Below are positions 8,890 to 19,503 of a stretch of DNA of 64,000 bases, one piece after another; position 1 is the stretch's first letter; each line of letters begins with the position of its first letter. The stretch is taken from assembly GCA_037367355.1 (NCBI GenBank), contig CM074696.1:3410001-3474000 (forward strand). The letters are read 5' to 3'. The position numbers and the translations under genes are program-made. Origin of the DNA: Neoscytalidium dimidiatum (taxonomy: Eukaryota > Ascomycota > Dothideomycetes > Botryosphaeriales > Botryosphaeriaceae). The notes under the pieces were generated by a model that saw only the letters and a list, made by a program, of their open reading frames with translations, was not told where the DNA came from and did not search any database.

Positions 8890-10388
8890 ATGGTGCCGAC
8901 CAGCCCAGATAAAAGCCTGAAGATAAGGTACGCCCCGCTATTGGCTGACTCCTTTGATAATACTAACTTTCCCGCTACCACAGGCTCGACAGTAAGGACA
9001 TTGTGTTCCGCCGTGCTCACCGGGATGGGCAAAAGCAGATCATCCAGGGCGATGTCACATTCTACACTCAGAGTCCCACAACAATCAAGTCTGTCAAGGT
9101 CATACTAAAAGGGACGCGCAAAGTCAGGTCAGCAGCCTCGGATCAAGCTCCTTCTCGTCGTAAGCTAATGAAACGCGCAGCTGGTTGACAGATACACTTC
9201 AACCGCAATACGTTCACCAGAAAGAAACAGTCCTCCGCCAAGAGCAGAAGCTCCATGTCTACGTGAAGAATGCCGCTCAAGCAAGTAGGGCAGAGCCAGG
9301 CCTGTACACATGGCCCTTCGCCTTCACACTGAGCGCCGACGTCCCCGAGTCCGTCCCCATGGTACCGCACGATTCCTACATCTATTATACCGTCACCGCA
9401 GAAATAGCCACAGGCCTCTTCTCCCGGGCAGTCACCACAACAGAGTCACTCCAAATTATCAAATCCCCTTCCTACTGGATAGATGACCTGCATTTCGCCC
9501 CTGAGGTAATTCAGGCCAGACTCTCCCTTCCACGTCCGCGTCAACCGACTAACCACACCTCAGCTCCGTGTAATAACCTTTTTCGACGACTTCACCTGCC
9601 TCGTCACCCTCCCGCAGCCCTACCAACCCTCCGATGGGGACCTCTCCCTCGACTTCAAACTGACGCCACACCACCCGGACGCCCCACCTACAACCACCAT
9701 CACCAGCATCAAGCTCGAACTTTTCCAAGTCATCCAACTCGTAGTGAAGAAATCCGGCGAAGCGTGGCGCACGCACAAAGAAACCCGCTCCATCACCTCC
9801 GTGACCAAGAAGCCCAGCGAAATCCCAGCTTTCATAGACACAGGCCGCACCAACCGCGCAGACGCAGATGAGTGCGACGACGATGACCCGGCAACGGTAT
9901 CCTTCTCCATCCCGCTCCCGCTGCCGCTGGCCCCTTACTCCTCCGTGCAGAGCGTCAACGACGAGAAGCTGAAGGTGCGGTACCTGCTGCGCGCCACCAT
10001 CTTCGCGGAAGACGCGGCGTCTGGAGACAAGAGCGAGGTACGTTACGACGCCTCCCATCCCCAAAAGCCCTTCCAGCAGAAAAGGAAAAACCACCGACTT
10101 ACATGATAACAGCAATCTGTTTACCTCTTCCCGAAGCTGTTCGTGCCGATCCGCCACGCGTCGACACGGCCGGCGAGCTTCACATCGAGCATTGGCACCG
10201 GGAACGGCAGCGTTGTTGGGGGCGATGAGAGATCCGACCGGCGGGTCGACAGCTGCTGTTCCTGCTCCGCTGCAGGATCGACGACAACGCTGCCAGTGTA
10301 TGGCGAGCACGTGTTTGATACGCTGTACAGCGGGGAGCTTGGTGAGTTCAGGACAGATGATGTTTGGGATGTTGTAGAGGCGGGATGA
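8890..10388 (+). CDS. Alpha-arrestin (arrestin-like trafficking adaptor)
   Basis: Five exons (8890-8927, 8984-9127, 9181-9505, 9564-10037, 10113-10388) give 418 residues. An arrestin N-terminal beta-sandwich (about residues 10-160, with VTFYTQSPTTIKSVKVILKG) is followed by the C-terminal domain (about 165-330, with VRYLLRATI). The extreme C-terminus carries LPVYGEHVFD, an LPxY variant of the PY motif through which fungal alpha-arrestins recruit Rsp5/NEDD4 ubiquitin ligases (family knowledge). The likely role is adaptor-directed ubiquitination and endocytosis of plasma-membrane transporters. The gene is intact despite its decayed surroundings. The start was chosen because the first exon joins in phase to the conserved RLDSKDIVFRRAH. 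Confidence 0.88.
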
Positions 10389-11616
10389 AGAGCAGGGGTT
10401 GTATTGCGTGCTTAGTCAATCCACATTCAAAGAAAAAAAAAAAAGGCTGAGCGAGGGGGTTTTTTTTTTTCTGAAGCGAAAGTTCTTTTTTCTTTGGACA
10501 CGTCCAGGAATTGACGGGAGCAGGTTTGTGGTTCGTACGGTGCTATATACCATAGTAGCATAATATTCCATAATAACCTGTTGAATGTCCTGCTGAAGGC
10601 CAAACCGGGGTGCAAAATGGTGCATAAAGTGAAATTTGTTCTGCATTAAAATCTTTACGGCAGCAATCGTTGAACGAGTATCTGTATACCTCATGAGTCT
10701 TTCTCGGATGTTTCACTCTTCCATATTTGAAGGCAAACATGTGTGTAGCAGTAGATAATCCAAATAAGAGTCTCTGAATGTAGTATAGCGCCTCTTGGCT
10801 CCTCTTTAGACAGCTTACGTTTTTTGAAGACCCTCCAAGGGATACCCACTGAGTTCAAATATTCCATGCATTCGTGATTTTTCGATACATCAATTGTTTC
10901 CTTGTACTGGAAAAATCTAACCGTATTGACCTATTCATGATCCGTCTCAGACCACAGGCTCTCGTTGCGTCATGGCCAAACAGAGAATTGCGAGCCTCGA
11001 GGGCAAAGCTAATGCTCAAGCTGACCACTACCAGTTCGCAACACTGAAATTAGGTAGATGAGTATGTATGATAGGATCGTGTTCCTCGGGTAGAGTATAT
11101 CTTCACGCTGTCGGAGATCCCGAGTACGACATGGCGTTTCCGAGCCTCGTAATGCACGCCGTCCTGACCAAACAGCCGCAGATGGCCTCGATCCAGACCA
11201 GACGATTCAAAGGTTCATATCTCCAGAATTCGGCCGATGGGGCATATATTAGCGAAAATTGGGCCATTAGCCGGCAGAATAAACTTTGGCCGAATCCATT
11301 AGGCTAGGTGCCTTCCTCGTAGTGTATGAATTTATATTGCCGAAGTATTTCCTCGGCCGGCATAGCGTAGCTTGACTACGTTTACTACCTCTACAGGCAT
11401 TATATCCGAGCCGACTCAACTAAAGAGTCCTCTTTGTAAGCTGCATTCACGGTGATGTGGGTGACTAGATTACGGACGACAACCATTTCGTGGTTTGGGC
11501 CGTCCAAATATATATAACCATGCTTGCTACCGGCCAACTGCTAATTGTTTCTCAGCAAGCACTTGAATATTTTTTTATGAACATCTTACCTTTATCAATT
11601 ATTTTGATCTTGCACC
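10389..11616. other. 1.2-kb AT-rich intergenic stretch
   Basis: No recognised gene. A 79-codon plus frame at 11068-11307 has no known motif. The DNA is visibly AT-richer than the coding flanks. Some short phrases recur loosely (GAGCCTCG and CCAAACAG occur around 10975-11000 and again around 11140-11170), possibly an eroded repeat. Confidence 0.45.
10433..10470. repeat. A-run and T-run inverted pair downstream of arrestin
   Basis: An A12 tract (10433-10444) and a T11 tract (about 10460-10470) are separated by about 15 G-rich bases, 45 bp after the arrestin stop. In an mRNA this could fold as an A-U hairpin. Function unknown. Confidence 0.5.
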
Positions 11617-12793
11617 ATGTCTCGAGTCTAGCTTACCGGCGGAAGCGGTTTTGTAGCAACCCACATCCTGGAGACGCTGCTTGAGCGCGGGTAAGTCCCA
11701 CTGCCAGGCACCTCTTCTCCGCCAAAGCAACTTCTCATCGTCGCTTAGCTACTCTGTCGTAACTACTGTCCGCAACGCTGAGAAGGCCGAGAAGATCAGG
11801 CAAGCCCATCCGGGATACGGCAAAGACAAGCTCGACTTCTCCATCGTCCCGGACATCTCGAAGGAGGATGCGTTCGATGAGGCCGTCAAGTCGAGCCCGC
11901 CCTTCGACGCCGTCATCCACACCGCCAGCCCATTCCACTACAATGTCACCGACATCCAGAAGCAGCTGCTTGACCCAGCCATCGTCGGCACCACGGGCAT
12001 TCTCAAATCCATCCAGAAGGGCGCTCCGAGCGTGAAGCGCGTGGTTATCACGTCCTCCTTCGCCGCAATCCTCAACATAGCCAGGGGCGCCTGGCCGGAG
12101 CATGTGTACTCCGAGAAAGACTGGAACCCCGTGACACGCGAGCAAGCATTGTCGAGCGCCGGTCTGGGGTACGCGGGTAAGTTTGCACACCGTCCCCCCC
12201 TTCTCTCTCTCTTTCTTCAATCCCATCCCTGCGATCGACCCCAACTCACGCAACGGCGCTCGCAACCAGCAAGCAAGACCTTCGCCAAGCGCGCGGCCTG
12301 GGACTTCGTCGACAAGGAGAAGTCCGGCTTCACGCTGGCGACGATGAACCCGCCGATGGTGTACGGGCCGGTGCGGCACCGCCTGGACTCGCTGCGCGCC
12401 CTCAACACGTCCAGCACGACCATCCACAGCTACGTCGCCGGCAGGAACAAGGACGGGGTCCCGGACTCCGGCCTCCCCTTCCTGTTCGTCGACGTGCGCG
12501 ACCTGGCCCTGGGCCACGTCAGGGCGCTCGAGGTGCCCGAGGCCGGCGGCAAGCGCTTCTTCTTCGCCGCGGGCTACTACAGCAACCGCGAGATCGTCGA
12601 CGTTATCCGCGAGAACTTCCCCGAGTATGCGGACCGGGTGCCGCCGGCGGACGCGCCGGGCGGCGAGCTGCCGGCCGGGGGCGTGTTCAAGATCGACAAC
12701 AGCAGGGCGAAGGATGTTTTGGGCGTTGATTTTACGCCCTTCGAAAAGTGTATAGTGGACACCGTCAAGTCACTGAAGGCTCTGGGCGCATAG
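11617..12793 (+). pseudogene. Dihydroflavonol-4-reductase-like extended SDR with stop at codon 5
   Basis: Exons 11617-11690, 11749-12176 and 12270-12793 give 342 codons of an extended SDR (GRE2/ketoreductase type, NADPH-dependent carbonyl reduction). The cofactor motif reads LTGGSGFVATHI. Downstream are VVITSSFAAI and the active-site YAASKTFAKRAAW with Tyr and Lys in YxxxK. The C-terminus is complete. The only lesion is TAG at 11629-11631, codon 5, where homologues read MSRVLLTGG. Everything after it is clean, so this is either a very recent pseudogene, a sequencing error, or a gene starting from another first exon. TCTAG could serve as an acceptor, but I see no good upstream donor exon. The family call is firm; functional status is uncertain. 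Confidence 0.8.
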
Positions 12794-13767
12794 AAATGCT
12801 CCAGAGTGCCAAGAACGTCTTGCGGTTGAGAGATGGAGTATATATTTGGTCAGAATTGACAGAGATAGTTCGGTTTTTGTGGCCATTGAACTACTTCGCG
12901 TTCATCACCCGTTTTTTTTTTTTTTTTTTTTAATCTTGGTACTCTTGAGATTCGAGCCTTTATTATATCATCATCCATTACTTTCGAGTTCGTTGGCCAC
13001 ATCCCTGAAAACTCCTTTGGAAGGAACCACCAGAGAGGCTTGCTGGAAAGTCCTAGAGCGATGATCCTTTGGGCAACACAAGCCACGACCAGGCCATAGA
13101 GGATTGCTTGATGACCGCCATAACGCAAGCTTTGACCAAAACAGCTTGCATATAAGAGCCAAGAGTTGGTGATGCTGGTTTCATGAGCTTATGGTGTCAA
13201 TGCGCTATTTGAGGAGCATCACCTGAATCCGAGGCCAAATCCACACAAACAGAAGAAAGTGCGTTGGAGACCTGGTTGGTGCACTTTGGCGAGCAGGAAA
13301 TTGTCGTCAACATGCTAGACTTGGCCCGATCCGGTATCGAGCTCATCTTCGGCGACATTCGGCTTGGCCGGATCCTCCGACGCAGATCTCATGTCGGAAC
13401 GTAAGTGCACTTCTGGTTCGAAAGCAATGCCACATTAAGACTCGCGGATGGTGTGAAGGTCAGGAGAGCTCGAATCATGCATAGGTAGAGGGCTCGTCCA
13501 GCTTATCGCAGTGGCAACGCAGGAAGCTCCTCGGGGTTGAAGGTCGGTTGATACGACGGGCGGCGGACGCGTTCCCAGAGCCCATGTTTTGCCCGATTTG
13601 TCAGAAGCCCAGAAAGAAAGGTGCAGCCGAAAGGCCCTCGACCCTTGCACTATCGGGCCCGGGCTTTCGCCGGAGCCAATGGCCACCGTCCGGCGGGGCA
13701 GCGGGGTATAAATTCGGCCACGTTTTGGTGCTTCCTGACCCTGACCTGGCATGAAGCAACCGACACC
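12794..13767. other. Intergenic between SDR and acetyltransferase
   Basis: Contains a T20 tract (12912-12931) and one coding-like stretch (13213-13400, listed separately). No recognised gene. Confidence 0.5.
13213..13400 (+). other. Unassigned exon-like stretch
   Basis: An open frame without ATG reads ETWLVHFGEQEIVVNMLDLA and SGIELIFGDIRLGRIL. It is followed at 13401 by GTAAGTGC, a strong fungal 5' splice site. The amphipathic composition is protein-like. I do not recognise the family and cannot find a partner exon, so it may be a leftover exon of a lost gene. Confidence 0.25.
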
Positions 13768-14643
13768 ATGGCAAAGGCGGAGAAAGACCAACAGATCATC
13801 GAGACTGCTCGCAGCTTCAAGGCCACACCTTGGTGCGAGGAATACGAGAGGATGATCTCCGGAATGCTGTAGGCCATCACGCTTCCCCTCACCATTTCCC
13901 CTCTTTCTATTTCTCCCCGCTCCCTGCTCGCAATGCTGGTGGTTAATAGCACTTTTCGACAGAACTTTATTGCGTGCTTACGATATTTCTGCAGGTACAA
14001 CCCGCTAGAGCCAAAGCTGCTGGACGCTCGTCACAGAGCACGCGGGCTGGCCTACAGATACAATAATCTCGACCCGAATGCGGCACCATTCGAAAAGAAT
14101 GCGGAGATTCTGCATGGGTTGCTCGACGAGATCCTAGGAAAAGTCGGACCAGGAACATTCATCGAGCCGCCATTCACCCCAGACTACGGGTGCAACGTCA
14201 GCATCGGCAAGAACTGCTTCATGAACTTCGGGTGCGTGCGAGGACGCCGATTCGGCAACGTGGATGCTAATCTCGCCCGTAGCTTGACCATCCTCGACAC
14301 CAGCCTGGTCATCATCGGGGACCGCGTCCAGATGGGGCCCAACGTGAGCATCTACGGTGCCGGCCACGAGACCAGCGTCCTTTCCCGCATCAAGTTCGTC
14401 GAGTTCGGGCATCCGGTCAGGATTGAGGACGATTGCTGGATCGGCGGCCAGGTCATCATTCTCCCCGGCGTCACCATTGGCAAGGGGAGCACGGTTGGCG
14501 CAGGCGCTGTCGTCACCAAGGACATCCCTCCTTATTCGGTGGCCATCGGCAGCCCCGCAAAGGTCATCAAGAAGCTGCCGACAGTGGAAGAGGAAAGAGC
14601 AGATCCGAACAACCCGTTCAACCAGATGCCCGACCGCGAATAG
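13768..14643 (+). CDS. Maltose/galactoside O-acetyltransferase family protein (NodL-LacA-like)
   Basis: Exons 13768-13868, 13995-14231 and 14283-14643 give 232 residues. The N-terminal maltose-acetyltransferase helical segment (TPWCEEYERMISGML, then ARGLAYRYNN) is followed by left-handed parallel beta-helix hexapeptide repeats (FIEPPFTPDYGCNVSIGKNC through GQVIILPGVTIGKGSTVGAG). The catalytic His lies in the segment GAGHETSV. It transfers acetyl from acetyl-CoA to sugar or other hydroxyl groups (family knowledge; natural acceptor unknown). Intron 2 is only 51 bp, a multiple of three and free of stops, so it can be mistaken for coding. Its removal restores MNFG-LTILDTS. A degraded paralogue lies 5.7 kb upstream. 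Confidence 0.9.
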
Positions 14644-15038
14644 ATATAGAATTGCATAGACCGGTAATTGATACCTTGTAGAAGCAAACCACCGTATCAA
14701 CTGGAAGCCTTCAGTCTCAATCTTTGGCTTAATCAAGCTGCCAGAGGCCTTCCCAGATCAAGCTGACGAGGAGAATGACGGTAAACTGCTCGTGACGTAG
14801 CTAAGAGCCCACGAGCTTCAATACTCTCCTTCCTGCATCGCTACGGTGATGGTAGTTTGTCAAGAACAGCTAATCATATGCATATTCCACGCTTGAAGGC
14901 TTTTTCCTGATTCCCCGATTGGACTCTTTCCCTTTTGGGTAAATCATATTGCGGACAAGCGCAAGTTGGTCCCCCCACCCACGCACCGTGCCAGCGTCCA
15001 CAAGTGAGCTGCTCTTCACATCGATATACACTCCGCAA
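14644..15038. other. Intergenic, no gene seen
   Basis: Short spacer before the beta-lactamase-like remnant; nothing recognised. Confidence 0.5.
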
Positions 15039-16310
15039 ATGTTTTGTCGCACTAAGGAAGCAGCGCGATTGCGTCTCAAGGCGCGCGGTAATCTGCTGCC
15101 CACCGTCCCACCACCGCCAAGCAGTCGCGCAGTTGTGGAGGCCAAGATCCGCCGCATCATCAACAGTTACACTTCAGACGAGAATAATGGCATCCCAGGC
15201 CTCGTGTACTGCGTGGTGCGAAGCAATGGAATTCCGGTATTCCAGCACGCGTCAGGTCGGATTGGGGCTTCTACGGCAGAGCCAACGATGCCGGACAGCG
15301 TATTCTGGCTGGCTTCGCGTACGGGGTGGCTCACAGGGATTGCGTGCATGCAGCTGGTTAAACGAAAGAAATTGTGCCCGGTCGATGCGGACCAGGTCGA
15401 GCTGTTGGCACCCGAACTTCGCTCTGGCAGAGTTCTCCAGGCCGATCGGCCTGGACGACTTCTCCGGAGACAGAGACGACACGCGCGGAAAACCGCTGGT
15501 CACCCAGCCCGGGGAGGGTTTCAGATATGGAATCTCCGTGGACTGGGTCGGTGTGTTGATCGAGCGCGTTACGGGCGTTTCTTTTGAGGATTACTTCCTG
15601 AACTTCACATTCAAGCCCCTGGGTTCGGAGAGCATATCCTTCCCCTCAGCCGATGCCAAGAAATCTCTCACCCACGTGAACCAGAAAGTCCCAGATGGAA
15701 GCTGCCAAGAAATAAACCATCTGTACCGCCGACCTCTTCTCGTCAAAAGCTCAGAGGATAGGCAAGGGGCATTCAGTGCTGGCGGCCACGGGTGCTCTGG
15801 CAACCCCAGAGAATTCTCCAGTTGGCACTCCGCTCCACAACACCGAACACTGCTGCAACGTCACTAGCAGGCTCACAGGACTGATTTCGCTGCTTCTCAA
15901 TGGAGATGCAGACGCGAAGACGAAAGTTCAGCTGCTCCAGCCCGAGACCGTTCGGCGTCCGCCCGTCACCACCACCATACTTACCGCCGTCCAGATACCG
16001 ACAGGTCCGCCAGAGATGTTCACGGACCAGATATCCGATACCCCGCGTGACAGCGGCGAACATGTTCCGGTATCCAAGCCGCGGCTGGCAAGCCCCAACC
16101 CGCTGAAACCAATGCCAGAGGGGCATATAGAAGGATGGGGGACTGACCCTCTCTCTAAGCCACTATTCGAGCGAAACGGGCCGGGCGGAGGAAGTGCGAC
16201 TTGAGAAGGCCTGGCGAATCTTTACTGATACGCTGACCCGAAAAATGACATTGGTGGAACTCTGGCTACACAAACACTACCCGACGGTGGTGAGTTCATC
16301 TCAGGTTCAT
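15039..16310 (+). pseudogene. Decayed beta-lactamase/transesterase family gene (LovD/EstB-like)
   Basis: Fragments in three frames follow the order of a fungal serine beta-lactamase-fold esterase or acyltransferase. First comes GIPGLVYCVVRSNGIPVFQH, then FWLASRTGWLTGIACMQLV. This is where the catalytic SxxK should be, but it reads S-R-T-G. Next is DADQVELLAPELRSG, a gap that removes the usual LLSHTAGF segment, then SRPIGLDDFSGD. FRYGISVDWVGVLIERVTGV retains the Tyr motif. LTHVNQKVPDG and a GNPREFS segment follow, and the C-terminal EGLANLY is interrupted by two TGA codons where Trp is expected (about 16202 and 16226). Both the active-site loss and the frame breaks make it inactive. Such enzymes appear in secondary-metabolite clusters as acyltransferases (family knowledge). 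Confidence 0.78.
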
Positions 16311-16729
16311 GGACAGCGTGCGAATGATTGACATAAGATGCTTTTCAGACCTTCAGGTAGCAGATTGCATGGAAGAAGTTGAGACCGAGATATATAGGTG
16401 TTTTGTGGGTGGTAGCAACGAACAAGCGTTTAATGATGGAAGGCTGTTTGAAGAAAATGAACTCAGCTTTTACTTTTCTTCTTCTCCAGTTCGTATAAAT
16501 GCCAAGATTGGAGGATATCAGTAGAGGCAAAGCAGGCGCTTCCCGTAGCTATGAGAACATATTCGGCATCTACCTGATTTGATTACATTCATGGGCTAGT
16601 GATCAAAAGTAGCCTCACCGGTCATAGTCCGGATGCACTGAGGGTTCCTGGTAAGCTCGAATCAACCCACGGGAAAGGTGAAGCCCGGGAAACGAAAAAA
16701 GACTCAAATTTGACACAAACTCCGCTCTT

Positions 16730-17000
16730 TGGAAACAAACAGATCACGGGATCTAGTTTCTATCCCACATGGTTCTCGAAGTGAATCTTGGACTACGCCG
16801 CCGCACACGGCGCCGCCATCGTGAGCCCCAACTACCGGATCCTCCCCGAAGCCACTAGGCGCGACATGTTCCCAAGACATCGGGAACTTCTAGCTCTAGC
16901 TGCGCAGCACCACTTGGTCTCTGCCTGCGTACGCGATGTCCAGCTGGACCTTGACAGAACGCTGCTCATCGGAGAAAGCGCCGGTAAGCAGAAGAGCAAG
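16730..17000 (+). pseudogene. Fragment of an alpha/beta-hydrolase (HSL/arylesterase-like)
   Basis: The reading SSFYPTWFSK is followed by TGA (16782-16784) where homologues have Trp, then ILDYAAAHGAAIVSPNYRIL and PEATRRDMF. A short region out of frame follows, then LDRTLLIGESAG, the nucleophile elbow GxSxG, with a GTAAGC donor immediately after. No downstream exon with the remaining Asp/His triad is recognisable before the opposite-strand gene at 17251. It is broken at both ends, with an internal stop and frame loss. Confidence 0.65.
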
Positions 17001-17250
17001 CTTCGCGATCGTAATGAGCTTTCTCTCTCTTCCCATCTAGAAAAGAAAAAATAGGAAAGGAAAGACTCTCATCACTGCCCAGAGAAGGCTGTAGTGCTGC
17101 AGTGGCCAGCAGCAAATCCTCAGAATAATCCTCAATGAGCATTCCCGGACTTCTGCACACACCTACCACACGCTGAAGCCCACACAAAATCAACCCTTCT
17201 AGTAATAGCCCGCACCTATCCACGCCACGTGCAACCCAAACATGCCTACT

Positions 17251-19503
17251 TCATCCCCCCCACCCTCCCCCTCTCACCAACCCACCCAACAACCCCAGCG
17301 CCCTGAAAACGCAGCCGACCGGCCACAGCACGGCCACCAACGCCCTCCCCACCGCATCCAGGAGGTACCACGCTGCGACGACGGCCCACACGCCCACGGC
17401 AACCTGCACGACCCTCACGACCGCGCCCTTCGAGACGCTGATCTCCAGCAGCGGCTTCGCGCCGTCCTGCCCCGCCGCCGACTTCCCGGCCGTGCCGGAC
17501 GCTGCGGCAGCAGCCCTCCTCGCCGCGATTGCCGCCACCGCCGCGTCCACCCTGTGCTGCCGCGCTGCGGTTTCAGCAGCAGCAACAGCAGGCGCGGCAG
17601 GCACGGCTGGCTCGGCGGCCCGTCGCTTTCCCGCACCGCCGCTGTTCTCCGCCGCGGCCGCGGCCGCGGCCGTCGTGGTCGCGGTCGTCTTCGCTTTCGC
17701 TGCCTTGGTCAACCTGTTGCGAGTAGCAGCGGTGGTGTTAGTTGTAGCAGCAGCACTCCTCGCAGCCGTAGTCATCGTTGTCGTCGTCGTCGTCGTCGTC
17801 GTCGTAGCTTTCGCAGCAGCCCCGCCGCCCTCTTTCTTCTCCTTCCTCCCCTCATCCACCAGCCCCCGGGCCGTCGCTTTCCTCAGCGGCGACACGGAGT
17901 TGTTGGTGGTGGTGGCGGCTGCGGTTGAGGATGCGGTTGCGGGCGCGGGCGGTCCCTGCCCTCTCTGGCCGTGATCTTCTTTCCGCGCGCCGCCCGTCGT
18001 GACGACGACGAGGCGCTGCACGCCGGTGCCGTTGAGCCGCGTGTGCGCGCGCACCGAGGGCGTCTCGTACGACGGCTGGATGGGGTGCCGTTTGAACGTC
18101 TCGGCGGAGGCGCGTGTTTGGGTGGCGCGGCTGGCGAGGGCGGGCGGCGGTTCGGGCACGGGAGTTGGCGGAGGAAGAGGAGGAGGAGCGCGGTCGGCGG
18201 GGGCCCGCCATTCGCCACGGTGGGCTGGACGGCCGGCTGCGTATCTGTGCGGTGGTGGTGGCGGCGGAGGAGGAGGTGATGTTGTGGGTGTCGAGTAGGC
18301 AGGGAGGGGTGACAGGGCGGGGGTCGGCCGCGTGATGTCGGCGGGCGTGTAGGGCGTGGAAAGCGGCGGCGGCGGCGGATTCACTGCCGCGTACTGCGCT
18401 GCGACTGGCTTGCGCGGTACGGAGCAGACGCGGCGCGGTGCTGATGCTGTCGCGGTAGTGGTTGGTCTTTTGGCGTACGGTTGTCGGGGACCTTGGACTG
18501 CACGGTAGCTGCTGGGCTGTGGCCGCACGCAGAAGGCTTCTTGGGATGAGCAGGACCCAAATGACCTTGACCGCGCCAGTTTGGGTATCTGTCCGTGATT
18601 TATTGACTGAGTGTTTAGCAGTGGTTGGGCAGCGGGTTCCGGGCGCTGAGGTGCTGGTGCTCGAATTGGCGGCCCGTCGCCCGGTGTCAGCGGACCGGCG
18701 GGCAGCTCGTAGACTCTGCGGCTCTCCGTCTCTACCCATGTGGTAATAGCGTCTGTACCACAATTGGTCACGGTCTTTGGGGGAGGCGAGATCAGAAGTG
18801 CGCCTGGCATTCGCAAGTGGTCGGGGTCGAATGCCGCATAGTGTGTTGGCGAAGGCTGTGATTGGAGAGGCTGAGTCGTGCTTCCAAGGGCATCAGGTGG
18901 CTCTTCATTCTCGATGAAGACCTTGGGTGGAATGGGAGGTGGTTTGATGCGATGCTCTGGAGGCGTTGGCGGACGGTCGCTGGAGACGGTATTGAACCTA
19001 ACGGCTCTGCCGAGTGTGCGCCAGCGGGAATGTTCTTTCGCTTTTTGGTCTTTTCGTAGCGAGTGTCGAAGTTGGCTTGACAGATTCAGGGCTTCTTCCG
19101 GGCTTGAAGGTGTGTGCATGCCTGTCGGAAGCTCGTCGCCCTCAGAGACAAGACTCAACACGCTGGGGCTCATTTCGCCCGTGTGCGGATTTGGGTTCTG
19201 AACGGTGAGATAGTCGTCCGTGTCGCGGATGCTTAGACCTTGCTTGCCATGCGTAGGGTGCTCATAGAGCGCAAGCTGTGAGCCTGAGGAGGAGGATAGT
19301 GATGCGCTATCGTAACCGCTGTCGTTGTCGAAGGTGGGCCGGTGTAAGAGTTTCTGACGCGCCCAACGGCGGAAGCTTTTGCTCCTGCAGGGACCAGAGA
19401 AGTCGACGCGCTCCTCTCGTGATGGAAAAGAGTCGCCATGTGGCTGGCCAGGCGGATCCGTGAGGAATGCGCCAGGCATTGAGGAATGTGCAACCCACGT
19501 CAT
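17251..19503 (-). CDS. Hypothetical low-complexity protein with hydrophobic C-terminus
   Basis: A single 750-codon frame. The N-terminal 200 residues are Ser/Pro-rich and presumably disordered, with proline-directed motifs such as RPPTPPEH and KPPPIPPK. The middle holds Pro, Thr and Ala homopolymers, including PPPPPPPPPP and a Thr run around genomic 17785-17815. The last 55 residues are hydrophobic (VVQVAVGVWAVVAAWYLLDA) and may form one or two membrane segments, suggesting a tail-anchored or ER/nuclear-envelope protein (inference). No catalytic domain is recognised. Because the frame is GC-rich, other frames also stay open over part of it, but only this one gives consistent proline-rich and hydrophobic organisation. 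Introns in the repeat region cannot be excluded. Confidence 0.6.
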   Translation of the reverse strand: MTWVAHSSMPGAFLTDPPGQPHGDSFPSREERVDFSGPCRSKSFRRWARQKLLHRPTFDNDSGYDSASLSSSSGSQLALYEHPTHGKQGLSIRDTDDYLTVQNPNPHTGEMSPSVLSLVSEGDELPTGMHTPSSPEEALNLSSQLRHSLRKDQKAKEHSRWRTLGRAVRFNTVSSDRPPTPPEHRIKPPPIPPKVFIENEEPPDALGSTTQPLQSQPSPTHYAAFDPDHLRMPGALLISPPPKTVTNCGTDAITTWVETESRRVYELPAGPLTPGDGPPIRAPAPQRPEPAAQPLLNTQSINHGQIPKLARSRSFGSCSSQEAFCVRPQPSSYRAVQGPRQPYAKRPTTTATASAPRRVCSVPRKPVAAQYAAVNPPPPPLSTPYTPADITRPTPALSPLPAYSTPTTSPPPPPPPPPHRYAAGRPAHRGEWRAPADRAPPPLPPPTPVPEPPPALASRATQTRASAETFKRHPIQPSYETPSVRAHTRLNGTGVQRLVVVTTGGARKEDHGQRGQGPPAPATASSTAAATTTNNSVSPLRKATARGLVDEGRKEKKEGGGAAAKATTTTTTTTTTMTTAARSAAATTNTTAATRNRLTKAAKAKTTATTTAAAAAAAENSGGAGKRRAAEPAVPAAPAVAAAETAARQHRVDAAVAAIAARRAAAAASGTAGKSAAGQDGAKPLLEISVSKGAVVRVVQVAVGVWAVVAAWYLLDAVGRALVAVLWPVGCVFRALGLLGGLVRGGGWGG

